DNA from: Monodelphis domestica | Lineage: Eukaryota > Chordata > Mammalia > Didelphimorphia > Didelphidae | DNA: 64,000 bases | Direction: 5' to 3' | NCBI RefSeq assembly: GCF_027887165.1 | Contig: NC_077234.1 | Location: 192,649,465 to 192,713,464, forward strand | Shown: positions 33,261 to 44,905 of the stretch, one piece after another | Layout: every line of letters starts with the position of its first letter | Numbering within the stretch: position 1 is the first letter of the stretch | Notes under the pieces: generated by a model | What the model was told of the DNA's origin: nothing | The model's database searches: none | Seen by the model: the letters and a program-made list of their open reading frames with translations, nothing else | Program-made: the position numbers and the translations under genes

Positions 33261-33364
33261 AATAAGTTTGTTTCTCCATATCTCAAAAAAATCCAGTAGA
33301 GATTGCCATTACTTTTCAGTACTGTCAGAGATTTCATAACCCTATAGCTCATAGCACACCAATG

Positions 33365-33555
33365 CTGTCCATGGGGTTTTCTTGATAGAGATATTAACTG
33401 TTGGTTTTCCATTTCCTTCTACAGTGGATTAAAGCAAACAGAGGTTAAGTGACTTTCTCAAGGTCACAGAGTTAGCAAATGAGGCTGGATTTGATCTCAG
33501 GTCTTCCTGACTCCAGTCCCAGTACTTTATCCACTGAGCCACCTATCTGCCTCCA
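33365..33555 (-). mobile_element. MAR1-like CORE-SINE, antisense
   Basis: GGGGTTTTCTTGATAGAGATA, AAGGTCACAGAGTTAGC and TATCCACTGAGCCACCTATC. Confidence 0.88.
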
Positions 33556-33559
33556 TCTG

Positions 33560-34049
33560 GTAAATAGTACACAACCTGAACAAAAAGGAAAGTAGAAAAA
33601 AATTACAATTGTTTCCTTATTTTACAAGCTACCAGTATTCATTTCTGCATTTTCTTTGTTGGGTATCTTTGTCCTTTGTGCTTACAACCACTCCTGGAGA
33701 TGGGATGCTGTTTTCAATCCTGAACTGCGTTGACTGAAAGAGGGCATTACCCCTTCACAGCTGCTTTGTAAACTCCCCATTTTGTGGTATGTTAATTAAG
33801 GAAGAGAAATGCAACCAAAGAGAGGTCAGTCCAGTTTTGGGAAGAACCCAACCACGTTCAGAGCATTGACCTGACTCTAAGAAGGGCTCTGAGCTCTGAG
33901 ATCTGGGACTTGCAATCACTGTCCCTCACATTTTTCACAAGAGCCTCTGATGAGGTGAGGAGAGAATCCTAGATTGCAACAGAATTTTCTGGCCTTTTTT
34001 TTAAGGCAATTTTTAGTTTGTGTCTCTTGGACTCAGATCACTTACATTT
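33560..34049. other. Unassigned intergenic sequence
   Basis: No repeat or gene recognised. Confidence 0.35.
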
Positions 34050-34262
34050 TTAGGAGCCAAGATGACCTGAGCTCAAATCTGGCCTCAGACACTTTACTGG
34101 CTGTATGATGCTAGGTAAGTCACTTAATCCTATTTGTCTCAGTTTCCTCATCTGTAAAATGAGCTGGAGAAGAAAATGGCAAAAGACTTCAGTATCTATG
34201 CCAAGAAAATTCCAAATAAGGCCATAGAAGATCAAAAATGACTGAAAACAACTAAACAAAAA
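34050..34262 (+). mobile_element. MAR1-like CORE-SINE
   Basis: CTCAGTTTCCTCATCTGTAA, AATGAGCTGGAGAAGAAAATGG and AACAACTAAACAAAAAG. The head is incomplete. Confidence 0.9.
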
Positions 34263-34839
34263 GTCCAATATTTTCCAGTGCATTCCCCCTACCATTCTAG
34301 CAAGCCATCTCATAACAAAAAAATAGAAGCATTACATTAATAGTCCAACATTATATACATTATCTCACACGCAGGGTTCCTGCTTTTGCTATCTTATAAC
34401 CATCATGACTGGTACGCTCTTCTTAGCACCGATAGAGCATTTATATTTATTTGTAAATCTCTGAAGTAAAGAACACCCCTTTCTCATCCTTTCTTTCAAA
34501 CCTGAATTCTGAAATCAGAAAAGAAGAAGCCATGGGGGAGGAACATTTCCCTAGTGCCTGGTTTTCAGCTCCTTTGTGTGGTCCAACTGGATTTGTAATG
34601 ATCGTCTAGGAGGTCTCCCCCATTTCCTCAGTGGACTGGACAAGGACCCAGAGCCCTTTGAACACTTCCTCCAGTTGCCATGATCTTCTTAGACTTCATT
34701 CTTCCCGGAGCCCCCATCCACCCGCTTGATTCCCATCCCACTAACTAGTGGGAGTCAGCGGTAGAAGGAGCCTTCCTTGTTGCACTTCTCCCATCGGAAA
34801 TGGTTCCAGGAAAGGGCATGTAGCTAATAGGAAGGATTC

Positions 34840-35130
34840 GAAACAGCTAATAAATGCCCAAGTCTTTTCAAACCAGACTGCCTGCTGGAGCCATTAATGC
34901 AATGCTCCGAATGTCACCGCCCGACTAGCTGAATGCATTATTCCTGGGTTTCCAGGCATCTGCCATAGCTCGGTAACTTCACATCCCAATTTCAGAGTCC
35001 TGCGGCTCAGAGCGGAGGGTCGTTTGGAAGCGGCAAACGAAGTAACACCTCATTTCTCTGGCAGCACCCGGGAATAAACTTCCCTCCGAGTGAATCGTCC
35101 AGATAACGGAAACTGGGCTCTTTGAGGACC
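34840..35130. promoter_or_regulatory. Candidate conserved noncoding element
   Basis: About 290 bp without recognisable repeats and with roughly a dozen CpGs, far above the local background. It has motifs such as GCCATTAATGCAATGC, GAATGCATTATTCC and GATAACGG. No coding frame is convincing. The regulatory call is inferred. Confidence 0.4.
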
Positions 35131-35362
35131 AAAGCCTTTTTTGTTTCCACCATGGTGGAAGGAAAGCTTTCTAAAGAGGATTACTTTACACACTTCTCTG
35201 CCTTCTTGACGACTCACAGTCATCCAGGCAACATGAAATGCCGAACTAGATGGTAATGCAGCTCCTATTTCCCCATTTCAATTTCTCTTTCTTGCCTCCT
35301 TATTGGACTATTGCTTACTTTTTGTGGTTGGTATGCCTGATGCCCTCCTTTACCCACCCTTT

Positions 35363-35586
35363 CATGTTGTGTGGTCGTTTCAGTCGTGTCTCCTTCTTTG
35401 TTACCCAATTTGAGGTTTTCTTAGCAGAAATACTATAGTGGTTTCCCATTTCCTTTCCTGGATCATTTTACAGGTGAGGAAACTAAGGCAGAGTTAAGTG
35501 ACTTGCCCAGGGTCACATGGCTAGATTTGAGCTTCAATCTTCCTAACTTCAGATCCAGTGTTCTATGCACTGTGCCATCTAGCTTC
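35363..35586 (-). mobile_element. MAR1-like CORE-SINE, antisense
   Basis: GTCGTTTCAGTCGTGTCTCC, GGTTTTCTTAGCAGAAATAC and GAGGAAACTAAGGCAGAG. Confidence 0.92.
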
Positions 35587-35621
35587 ATACCAACTGCTAA
35601 TTTTGCTACTTCTGAATTCGA

Positions 35622-36032
35622 CTATTGACTAGAAGGAAACTTAGAGATCTAATCATACTCCTTACTAATGACAATAACATCAATAATAGCATTTATACAG
35701 TATTGTAAGGTTTGCAAAGCACTTTACAATATCTCATTTTCCCTCACAACCCTGGGAGGTACAACTATTATCTCCATTTTGTAGATGAGGAAACTGAGAC
35801 AGATGGAGGATAAATGATTTGCCCAGAGGCTGAATTTGAACTTGAGTCTTCTGGACCCCAGGTCCATTTTATATAGCCACTGCACTACCTAGATTCCTAA
35901 CTTTACAGGTACGGAAATTAAGGCCCAGAGAAGTTAAACATCTTGACTAAGTACCCACAGTCAGATAACAAGTAGTAGAACTAGGATTTGAACCCAGGCT
36001 TGCTAATTCCCAATCCAGCATTCATTCTACAA
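35622..36032 (-). mobile_element. Two antisense MIR-type SINEs, one nested in the other
   Basis: The outer copy is 35622-35662 plus 35898-36032 (AGAAGGAAACTTAGAGATC ... AGGCCCAGAGAAGTTAAAC ... GGATTTGAACCCAGGC). The inner copy, 35665-35897, has AATAGCATTTATACAGTATTG and GAGGAAACTGAGACAGATGG. Confidence 0.75.
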
Positions 36033-36289
36033 TCAGACAAATAGAAAGACATAACAATTAAAAAACTGATTTCAGATTTTGTCAAGTCACAAAATGCTGC
36101 TGCGAACATTTTATATCAGCTTTAGGAACACAGGACTTATCACATACCAGTGGAATTGTACTCAGATAACATGCACGCCAATGCAACAAAAATTAAAAGG
36201 GAAGCAAGTAAGTGAAAAACAAAACACATCTGTAGCAAACCTCTCTATGTCTCATTTCTAAGATATCATAAGGTAACTGATTAAAATGT

Positions 36290-37215
36290 AGAGCCATAAG
36301 AGCCATTTTCCAAATGATAAATGGTCAACAGACATAAACAGGAAATTTTCAGAGGAAGAAATCCAAACTTTCTATAGACACATTAAAAAAAAAGTGTTCC
36401 AAATGACTAATAATTAGAGAAACACAAATTAAAGTAACTCAGAAATTTTACCTTATACCCATCATATAGATAAAATTGACAAAAAAAAAAGAAAAAAGAA
36501 AAGAAAATGGCAATTTCTGGAAGGGCTGCAAGAAAACAGGCACATTGATGAACTCCTGGAACTGTGACCTGATCCAGCCTTTCTGGAAAGCAATTTGGAA
36601 CTATCCCCCAAAAGTTAATGAAAGTAGGCATACACTTTGACACAGCAATACCACTACCTACCAAAGGAAATCAAAGAAGAAAATGACCCATAAATACAAA
36701 AAATATTTCTAGCAGCCTTATTTATTTATTCTTATGGGGGCAAAGAACTGGAAAGTAATTAGATAAATTAGATAAATGACTGAATAAATAATGGTATTGG
36801 AATACCAACAGTGAAAATGAAACAAATAAATGCTAGTGTGTTATAATGTAAACAATGAAAGAGAAAGTTTCAGAGAAATCATAGTTTTATATGAATTGAT
36901 GCAAAGTGGAATAAATAGAACCAGGAAGATATTTTATACTGCCACAACAATATTACAATACTTTAAAGCAATTTTGAAAAATTCTCATCAATGCAAAGAT
37001 TAACCATGATTCCAGAGGTGTCATGATGAATCTTGATACCCCACCTCCAGGCAGGGAAGTGATAATCGGCTCAAGGTACAGACTGATAATTTGTTTGGGG
37101 ACATTGTCAATGCAGGAACTTGCTTTGCTTAACTGTCCATATTTGTGATGAGTTTGATTTTTCTTTCTTTTTCAATAGGGTGAGGATGGAGTGACAGGAG
37201 GGGAAGAGAAAATGG
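36290..37215 (+). mobile_element. Old L1 3' end fragment
   Basis: It begins with diverged CAAATGATAAATGGTCAAC and proceeds through the same ORF2 C-terminal landmarks as the other L1 copies (AAAGAACTGGAAA, an ATGGAATACTA-like region, AGAACCAGGAAGA). Many indels make it older than the 13.5-20 kb copy. Confidence 0.8.
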
Positions 37216-37274
37216 ATTTTTGTTCATTGAAAAAATTTTAAATACTCTAGAAATCAAAAGTAATTATTGGATAC

Positions 37275-37400
37275 TTAAGCATCTATTCATTCAACAAACG
37301 TTAACTAGGCTTCTACTTTATGTGAAGTACTATGTTAAATATTGGAGGAAATGCAAAGTTAGATAAGACCCTTCATGGAGCTTATGGTTTTGTTGTTTCT
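37275..37400 (-). mobile_element. L2 3' end, antisense
   Basis: TTCATTCAACAAACGTTAAC, GTGAAGTACTATGTTAAATATTGG and CCTTCATGGAGCTTATGG. Confidence 0.7.
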
Positions 37401-37499
37401 TAAAAAAGATATATAAATATATTTGTATGCACACACACATACGTTAGAGCCAATAAAGCTTTCAATGCCAATGTTGGAAACAGTATAGTGCTATATTTG

Positions 37500-37620
37500 G
37501 AAATAGTCCGGAAAGTGAGTATGAGGTGAGTTCAACTAGCTGTGCAACCTTGGGCAAGTAGTCACTTAACCATTTTTAAGCCTCAGTTTTCTCATCTGTA
37601 AAATGTACCTTCCTGGGTGG
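37500..37620 (+). mobile_element. MIR-type CORE-SINE fragment
   Basis: TGCAACCTTGGGCAAGTAG and CTCAGTTTTCTCATCTGTAA. Confidence 0.8.
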
Positions 37621-37659
37621 ATATGTATTGGGGGGTGGATAATATTTGTACTTCTGTTC

Positions 37660-38030
37660 TTGTTATCCCTGTGAAGTAATTATCCTACGGGAAAAGCTAA
37701 TTAATGATTATTCATGAAAAACGACCAGGGACATTAATTATGTTGGTAAATAACATTATATTTATTTAGGAAAAGGAATAATGCGGATAAATATCATTGA
37801 AATTATATTACTTTTTATTTCTACATGAGCATTGCTTAACTTTGAATTACAGTTTCCCTTCAGATCCAACGAGCAGCACAGGAACAGAACTCAGAGGTGT
37901 TATGAGCTTACCCTGATTGAGGCTGACATTGTGCCCCATCAGTTACATATACCTCATCATTATTTAATATGCACACGCTCAGTTTTCACCACGTTGCTTA
38001 ATACTAAATTAAATAATTACTAGATTTCAT
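37660..38030. promoter_or_regulatory. Candidate conserved noncoding element, homeodomain-site rich
   Basis: Repeat-free and AT-rich, with dense TAATTA/ATTA cores (GCTAATTAATGATTATTCAT, GACATTAATTATG), a forkhead-like GGTAAATAAC, and single-copy-looking GATTGAGGCTGACATTGTGC. No open frame of note. Enhancer function is inferred. Confidence 0.5.
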
Positions 38031-38699
38031 TAACTTGGAGCCAATGTTTTGCATCAGATTTGAAATATATAGTTATCTCTTCATTTATCCAAGCTCCAGT
38101 TACAAGGGGGGGGGGAGTATTCCTGGGAACACTGACACTCTAAATTTAGTTTGCCAGTGGTAGCTGTTGTAGGAAATATAGGATTAGCCTTTTGCTGCAA
38201 AGCAGATCCTACAGACCAGCATTGTGGGACTCTGAAAAGAGACGGCAGTTTTTCTTCTCTGGAGGAGAGAGGCAATTGGTTGAGTTGATCTTTGGAGTCT
38301 GAGATCTTTCTTCAATCAAGTCATCTTAAGGAAGAGGTCTAGAGAGTGATGAACAGTACACCGGTGGATGGAGGATGTGTTAAACCATCACTCCTCTTCT
38401 GATCCTGTGTGGTCCTATATGCTGCTGATCTCTCCTGGGACTTCTGACAGCTCCAAGAGGACTTCAGTTGTGAGACTTCCTTTGGCCTTGTTCCTGTTCA
38501 TAGAAGCCCTTCCCTAATCTTAAGTAGTAATTAAGGAATTAATTCGAATAGTATGGAAAGTTGTTAGTGTATTCAGTACACTGACTTCTGGGTTAAGAGT
38601 AAATCTTCCAATTCGCTTCCTTTCCTTCCCTTAGTTTAAATAAACAGCTAGTTTGATATAATTACTTGTTCTACCTAGTATTTTAAGATAGTTATTTCA
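38031..38699. other. Unassigned intergenic sequence with a poly(G) run
   Basis: A G9-G10 run lies near 38106-38115. No gene or repeat family is recognised. Confidence 0.35.
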
Positions 38700-39010
38700 T
38701 AACTGCCTTTATGTATAAATCATGCACCCATTTTGACCTTATCTTGGTACACTAATATGAGACATTGGTCTATACTTAGTTTCTGCCATTTTGTTTTTTG
38801 GTTTTCCTAGCAGTTTTGTCAGATAGTGAGTTCTTGTCCCAGTCACTTGGATTGTTGGGTTATGAAACTCTAGATTACTATGGTCATTTTCAACTCTGTA
38901 GTGTGTACCAAATCTATTCCATTAATCCACCAATCTATTTTTTAGTCAGTACCAGATTGATAACCGTATATTTTACATGATAACTCTAAATTCTTGGTTT
39001 ATACCTCATG
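38700..39010 (-). mobile_element. L1 ORF2 internal fragment
   Basis: The plus strand resembles the complement of ORF2 at about 14810-15130 (ACCCATTTTGACCTTATCTTGGT, AGCAGTTTTGTCAGATAGTG, then the TATTCCATT and CAGTACCA blocks). It is strongly diverged. Confidence 0.75.
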
Positions 39011-39099
39011 CTCTGCTATTCCTAAATAATTTTTTGGAAATAAAAAATAAATTCCTAAATTTCTACTTTCCTCAACAAGTTTCAGGGAAGGATGGAAGC

Positions 39100-39370
39100 T
39101 GCTCCGATGCTGTAATGATGTGAATTGAATAATGGATGGAAAACTCTGCTCAAAACCCACCTCCAATGGGTATATGATTTGGGATTTTGGTTTTAAAAGA
39201 TTATTTCAAAAATGAATGATATGGAAATAATTTGAGTGATAATATATGTATAATCCAGTGAAATTACTTGTCAACTCTGGGAGGGGAGAGGAAAAAGAAG
39301 AGGGAAACAAGAATCATGCAAACATGGAAAAATTTAAAAAAATGAATGCAATGGAAAAAAAGAAAGAAAA
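39100..39370 (+). mobile_element. L1 3' UTR fragment
   Basis: Sense-strand CTCTGGGAGGGGAGAGG, AATCATGCAAACATGG and a terminal A-rich tail match the L1 3' UTR in forward orientation. It lies next to an oppositely oriented ORF2 fragment, so these are two separate events or an inverted insertion. Confidence 0.65.
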
Positions 39371-39534
39371 ACCTACCTCCAAAAGCACCTGAATGTTCTT
39401 CAATATTCTGCGTGAAAACACTGAAGATTTTTAATTTAAAATATGCAGGTGCCATTTAGAACTTGTCACCCTCCACTCTTTCCAGTCTTCTTATATCTTG
39501 ATCTTCTCCACACAGTCTTTGTCACTAGTCTCCT

Positions 39535-39950
39535 TGTTGTTCCTTGAACAAGATACTTTATTTCTTGACTTGGGACATTTAACATTTTTAAATTCCTTAG
39601 CACAATACCAGGCACATAGTAAACTCTTAATAAATGCTTGTTTCCTTCCCTTTTCCCTTCCCCATGGCTGGAATTCTCTCCCTCTTAATCTCTTCCTTCT
39701 TTCTTCTCTGCTTCCTGTAAATCCCATTTAAACGTCTTTCCTGGAATCCTATGCTGCATTTCTCAGCTGATTATCTCCAATTTTTTATGTATGTATTATT
39801 ATATCTTGTTTGTATGTGGTTGTTTACTTGTTGTCTATCCCATTCGATTGGGAGCTCCTGGAGATTAGGGACTTTCTTAGTATACTCAGCACATAGAACA
39901 GCGCCTGGTGCATTGTAAGTACTTAAATCCTTAACTGATTGAATTTATCA
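39535..39950 (+). mobile_element. Two head-to-tail L2 3' ends
   Basis: The first ends at AGTAAACTCTTAATAAATGC (about 39640). The second begins with CATGGCTGGAATTCTCTCCC and ends GTAAGTACTTAAATCC after GGGAGCTCCTGGAGATTAGGG. Confidence 0.75.
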
Positions 39951-40099
39951 AGGAGAGATTATATATTAAGCCATCATTACCTTGATTCAAATGAATGTAG
40001 CACATTCGGGGAATTGATGTGAGACAAAAGCTAAACAAGATATTCACGCTTAGGGGGTTCTGTAACCTTCATATTCTTTGGGTCACTGGCCCCACGTGC

Positions 40100-40945
40100 T
40101 GGCCCCCGCTCCTTGGGAAGTCATTTAAGGAGGGTTCTTAGCTTTACTTTACCTGACTCCTGTCTGGACTCACGCTCCCATTTCTCCGTTGCTTACATTG
40201 TCTTTCCCTGGAGGAATCTCCATCCTAGGGTTTGCTCTCTCCTGAGATGACCATTTTTTTATCAGGACTTCAGTCCTATTTCATCACACTCAGCCTTCAC
40301 TTTCAGGGACTTCTTGCCCGCTGTCTTGCTTCTCCCTGGATACCCTTTCCTTTCTCTACCCCTCTTCCTGCTCCAATCCCTCTTGAATGCAAGCTCTCTG
40401 AAGGCTCTTGTTGGCCCTTCATTTCAAAGAGGCTCAATGACATCATGAGGATGCCTTGGTTTGGATTTAAATGAGGCAGGGCTAGTTGCCCTGTCATCAG
40501 TCTCACTCTCTCTTCCAGTCAGTAAAGTCCAATGGGAAGACAACAGTTAGGGTGACTGGTGACAGCCCAGGACTCAGAAGACAATCTTGGCTTCTTCAAT
40601 GTCTGACCAAGCTCTAGGCACTCCTCAGAGGCTGCTTCAGCTGCCTTCATGGCCGCTGGAACTCATTGTCCTTATTCACCCATTCCACTGGGGGAAGGCA
40701 TCACATGCTTGAGGTAGATAGACATCCCTCTAAGTCACTGATGGGTTTGAGGTCTGTCAATTACCCTCAGCTGAGTTTAGCCCTCCTGCCAGACAGTTTT
40801 ACTGGGGTGTGGACACTCCATGCCACCCATTATAGTGCCTGAGGATAGAGACTGACTTGTTTGCTTATATTTGCTTTCCCAGTCCTTAGTACAATGTCTG
40901 GCACTTAGCAAGTGCTTAATAAGATTAATGTACACAACTCAACTG
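40100..40945 (+). mobile_element. L2 3' end split by another element
   Basis: The left piece ends AATGCAAGCTCTCTGAAGGC near 40398. The right piece (40830-40945) has GAGGATAGAGACTGACTTG and GCAAGTGCTTAATAAG. The insert is 40399-40829. Confidence 0.6.
40399..40829 (+). mobile_element. Marsupial interspersed element, probably an RTE-type LINE 3' end or LTR
   Basis: GCCCTTCATTTCAAAGAGGC, AATGACATCATGAGGATGCC, GTCTGACCAAGCTCTAGGC and CATTCCACTGGGGGAAGGC match a repeat I remember from marsupial genomes. I am not sure of the family name. Confidence 0.5.
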
Positions 40946-40979
40946 ACTAAATTTAGGCATCTACAAACCTACTTACATT

Positions 40980-41013
40980 TCTCTCTCTCTCTCCTTTCTG
41001 TCTCTGCTCTCTG
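40980..41013. repeat. (CT)n microsatellite
   Basis: TCTCTCTCTCTCTCC followed by CTGTCTCTGCTCTCTG. Confidence 0.8.
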
Positions 41014-41337
41014 TCTTTCTCATATTTGCATATTATTATCTAGACACCAAGTAAAGCTCTAAGGAAATATTACGCAAGAGTGGGAGAACTTAGAGATTTA
41101 AGAGTTATAAGATACTTTACTTGTATTACGGAGGCTGCCCCGTCATACCTGGAAGAGCCATTCTTCATTTTGATCTCTGAGAATCCTTAAGTTTCCTTTA
41201 CGGCCAGCCAAGCAGCATCTTCTATACCACGCTACTTAAGATTCCTGTTACCTGACCCATGGTGGTTTATGGCCTCCCTCCAAAATAATTTCATATAATG
41301 TGCATAAGGATTTGAATTCCACCTCAGATACTTTCTA

Positions 41338-41605
41338 ACAGATGTCATAGTGGATAGTGTGCTGGACTTGGAGTCAGGAAAACCTGAGTTCAAGTCCTGC
41401 TTCAGCCACTTTCTTAGCTGTGACTCAGGGCAAGTCATTTGTCTCCTCAGATAGGTTTCTTCATCTGTAAAAAGAGGATGAAAATACTATCTGCCTCCCT
41501 GAGTTGTTGTGAGGACCAAATAAGACAACATAGGAAAACGTTTCTTTAAAAACCTCAATGCACCAAATGAATTCTAGCTATTAATATTATCAATAATATT
41601 AAATG
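41338..41605 (+). mobile_element. MIR-type CORE-SINE, long
   Basis: ATAGTGGATAGTGTGCTGG, AAACCTGAGTTCAAGTCC, CTTCATCTGTAAAAAGAGG, GTTGTTGTGAGGACCAAATAA-like and the TTCTAGCTATTAATATTATC end. Confidence 0.85.
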
Positions 41606-41751
41606 GTGAATAAGAACTGAATACTAGTGAATCCCAATGCACCATCTAGATGTCATAGAAATGTTCCACATTACTATTCATTCAAATGATCATAATTCTC
41701 CAGGGTTGCTTTCCTAGAAAATTTATCTAAACCTCTGAATAATCTAGTACA

Positions 41752-41968
41752 GTGATGGTGAACCTTTTAGAGTCCAAGGGCCCAAATTGCACCCTCACAC
41801 TGCATGTGAGCTGCCCTTTTACACCTTACAGGGGAGGAAGGAAGTACCCCCATTGGGTTGCTGGTCAGAGGGTCGAGTGATATGAAAAACATCCTTAGGC
41901 ACAGTGGTGAGGGGGAGAGTGGCAGTTCCCTCTGGCACATATGCCAAAAGTTCATCAATATGGATCTA
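41752..41968 (+). mobile_element. Non-autonomous DNA transposon (hAT-like)
   Basis: It begins ACAGTGATGGTGAACC and ends AAAAGTTCATCAATATGG, which are inverted relative to each other. The interior TTGCACCCTCACACTGCATG and GGAAGTACCCCCATTGGG recall a known ancient mammalian family whose name I cannot confirm. Confidence 0.6.
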
Positions 41969-41984
41969 ATAGGTTCACAGAAAG

Positions 41985-42353
41985 AAGAAAGAAATGCATG
42001 GATGGTTTGTCTGTCCAATATTATTCCTTGATCATTTCTAAATGGCACATATTAACTGAAAGGGGGACATTTGGGTAAACGTGAAGGACCAGAGATGAGA
42101 ATACAGGAGTGTGCTGGATGGAGAAGATGGAAAGTAGGAGGGAGCTTGGAATTCTGAGTGAGGAGTTCTGAGAGCCTGGGGCTGATAGTTTGGGGTAGTG
42201 TGAGGTTCCTGGAGAATGGCACACAAGCTCCTGATGGGGGAGACCATATGCAAACACATATATCCAAAGCAGCCAGATACAGGATAATGAGGACATCTCT
42301 CTGGAATCAACAGAGACTATACAAGGCTTCTGGTAGGTTTTTATTTGGGACTT
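41985..42353. other. Unassigned intergenic sequence
   Basis: Overlapping open frames in three registers (42021-42310, minus strand) are shadows of each other and match nothing known to me. Confidence 0.35.
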
Positions 42354-42596
42354 AGGTTATACAATGGATAGTACTGAGCCTGAAGTCAGAAAGATTCCTA
42401 AGTTCAAATCTCTCCTCAGACTCTTACTAGCTGTGTGACCTTAATGAAGCAAATCACTTAACACTTTTTGCTTCTGTTTTCCTCATCTCAAATGAGCTGA
42501 ATAAGGAAATGGCAAACCACTCTGATATTTTTGCCAAGAAGATCTTAAATGGGGTCATGAAGATATGATGGAAATAACTGAACAACAAAATAAAGA
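42354..42596 (+). mobile_element. MAR1-like CORE-SINE
   Basis: ACAATGGATAGTACTGAGCC, AAATGGCAAACCACTCTG and GAACAACAAAATAAAG. Confidence 0.9.
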
Positions 42597-42989
42597 AAGC
42601 TAGAGAAGTCAGTAATTAGGGGTAAAGGAGTGGGAGCATTCCAGGAATGGAAGACAGAGAAAATGTTTATAATGTAAAAAAGCACATTAATAAAACTTTA
42701 AAAAGGTAAGGAAAATAAAAAGCACAATGGGCTATCTTGAAAGGTAGTAGATTCGCCACCTTAAATATCTTCAAATGGAGCCTGCAAGACCACTAGTAGG
42801 GCATATTATAGCATGGTTTTGACTAGATGACCACTGAGATGCACCTTTTAGGCAACTGAGGCAGCATGACAGTGTGCCTACAGTAGTCAGCAGGGTAAAA
42901 TAGTAGTACACATATTGCAAAACGCCCAAGTTCAAGTCCTGACTGGCATTTCAAAAGGGTTCATGACTTTACTTGTCTTGACTTTATGA

Positions 42990-43160
42990 CTTTACATGAC
43001 ACTCCTTCCTCCTCGTTTTGCACAACTTAATGGCTGCCCTTCCCATTAGCATTCTGTTATGAGTTATTTTCCCATTTCAAAAGGTAAGCTCTTGGGTGTT
43101 AGGATTATCTTGTTTGCATTTGTATCCCATTTGTATTTGCATATAGTAAATCCTCTATCC
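42990..43160 (+). mobile_element. L2 3' end
   Basis: ATTAGCATTCTGTTATGAG, AAGGTAAGCTCTTGGGTG and GCATATAGTAAATCCTC. Confidence 0.6.
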
Positions 43161-43490
43161 TCTATCTATAAGCCTCAATTTCCTACCTGAAGAAAGATGG
43201 AGTTGGACTAGATCATTTCTATGATTACTCCCAGTGTTAATATCATATTACCAATGGTTGACAGTTAGCATGGCATAGGGAACAAAGAATCCATCTTGGA
43301 GCCAGGATGTCCCAAAATTGAGTCCTTCTGATACATACTTGTATTAACAAGGGTCAATCACTTAACTCATTTTCTCTATCTTTAAAATGGAAATAATAGC
43401 ACCCACTTCACAGGAACAAATCATATTTTATATACACATACAGTGTTTTACAAGCCTTAAAGTCCTATATAAGTTCTAAGATGATGATGA
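43160..43490 (+). mobile_element. MIR-type CORE-SINE pieces
   Basis: A 3' piece (43160-43250) with CAATTTCCTACCTGAAG and TTGGACTAGATCATTTC, then a longer copy (43268-43490) with AGCACCCACTTCACAGG and TACAAGCCTTAAAGTCC. Confidence 0.75.
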
Positions 43491-44149
43491 TACCACAAAA
43501 AGTTAAAAACTCAACTAAATTATTAATACAAATTTCAAACACTATATGGCTTATCATAAACAATGTCTTGGGCACTCCAGTTACCTATCTCTTCAAAGAT
43601 GTGTCTTCTGATCCAACAATGAGGAGTCCTTCATAGAAGTCAAGGTTTTAGAAAGATTTTTTGGTCTTCTGTGTCTCCATGTCATAGAAAGACAATTATT
43701 CCTGCCCGCAAGTGATTACACTAGCAAAATGGAATAATTTGCTAGTTGTTGTCTACCATGAGAATCAGGGGTGAAGATATAAAATTGTTAAGGGGTGGAC
43801 TTAACCCATGTAGGTGTTAACTAGAATCACCAATAAGAAGGAAGCATTCTTTTTCTACCAGTACGAGATTATGAACAATCTACTAAGACTATTGTGATAA
43901 AGGAAGTAGGGTTGGGCCATAAATAGTCATTGTAGCCTCTCATGACCAAAGATAGATTCAGTCTTCAAGGTATAGCAATGAAATTCTCTGACAGCATAGA
44001 GAAGATTAGAAAACTGGTTACTCTGTAGAGTTCAGACTGAAGTTCTTTAAGAACATCTGGTATGGCTATTCCTTATTAATAAGCTGTGAGTTTAACTTCC
44101 CTTTATCATAAAGCTACAAATTAACATTATATATGATTTATTATATTTT
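43491..44149. other. Unassigned intergenic sequence
   Basis: No repeat or gene recognised. Confidence 0.35.
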
Positions 44150-44905
44150 TATTTATTTTATTAATCAATCCCCAATTACATTTTAAATGTATTCATTTAA
44201 TTTAGAATATTTTCCCATGATTACATGATTCATGTTCTTTCCCTCCCCTCCTTCCACTCCCCTCCAATAGCCAACAAGCAATTCCTTTGGGTTTTACATG
44301 TGTCATTGATCAAGACCTATTTCCATATTAATATTTGCACTAGAGTGATTGTTTAGAGTCTGCATCCCCAACCATATCCCCATCAACTCATGTGATCAAG
44401 AAAATGTTTTTCTTCAGTGCTTCTGTTCCCACAAATCTTTCTCTGGATGTAGATATGAGTTCTTTCTTATAAGTCCCTCAGGATTGTCCTGGATCATTGC
44501 ATTGCTGCTAGTAGTCTATTACATTCAATTGTACCACAGTGTTTCAGTGTCTGTGTACAATGTTCTCCTGGTTCTGCTCCTTTTGCTCTGCATCAATTCC
44601 TGGAGGTTCTTCTAGTCCCCATGGAATTCCTCCACTTTATTATTCCTTTCAGCACAATAGTATTCCATCACCAACATATACCACAATTTGTTCAGCCATT
44701 CCCCAATTGATGGGCATCCCCTCGTTTTTCAATTTTTTGCCACCACAAAGAATGTGGCTATAAATATTTTTGTACAACTCTTTTCCTTATTATCTCTTTG
44801 GGGAATAAACCCAGAAGTGGTATGGATAGATCAAAGGGCAGGAAGTCTTTCAAAGTCCTTTGGGCATAGTCCCAAATTGCCTTCCAGAATGCTTAGATCC
44901 CAATT
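44150..44905 (-). mobile_element. 5'-truncated L1 3' end
   Basis: The plus strand is the complement of an L1 3' UTR and ORF2 C-terminus, parallel to 13560-14280 block by block (ATTCCATCACCAACATATAC, CAATTGATGGGCATCCCC, TGCCACCACAAAGAATG). The truncation point is near 44905. Confidence 0.9.

Noticed and set aside
42021..42310. Three overlapping ~70-90 codon frames
   Set aside because: Same strand, different registers, no family resemblance. Expected by chance in this composition.
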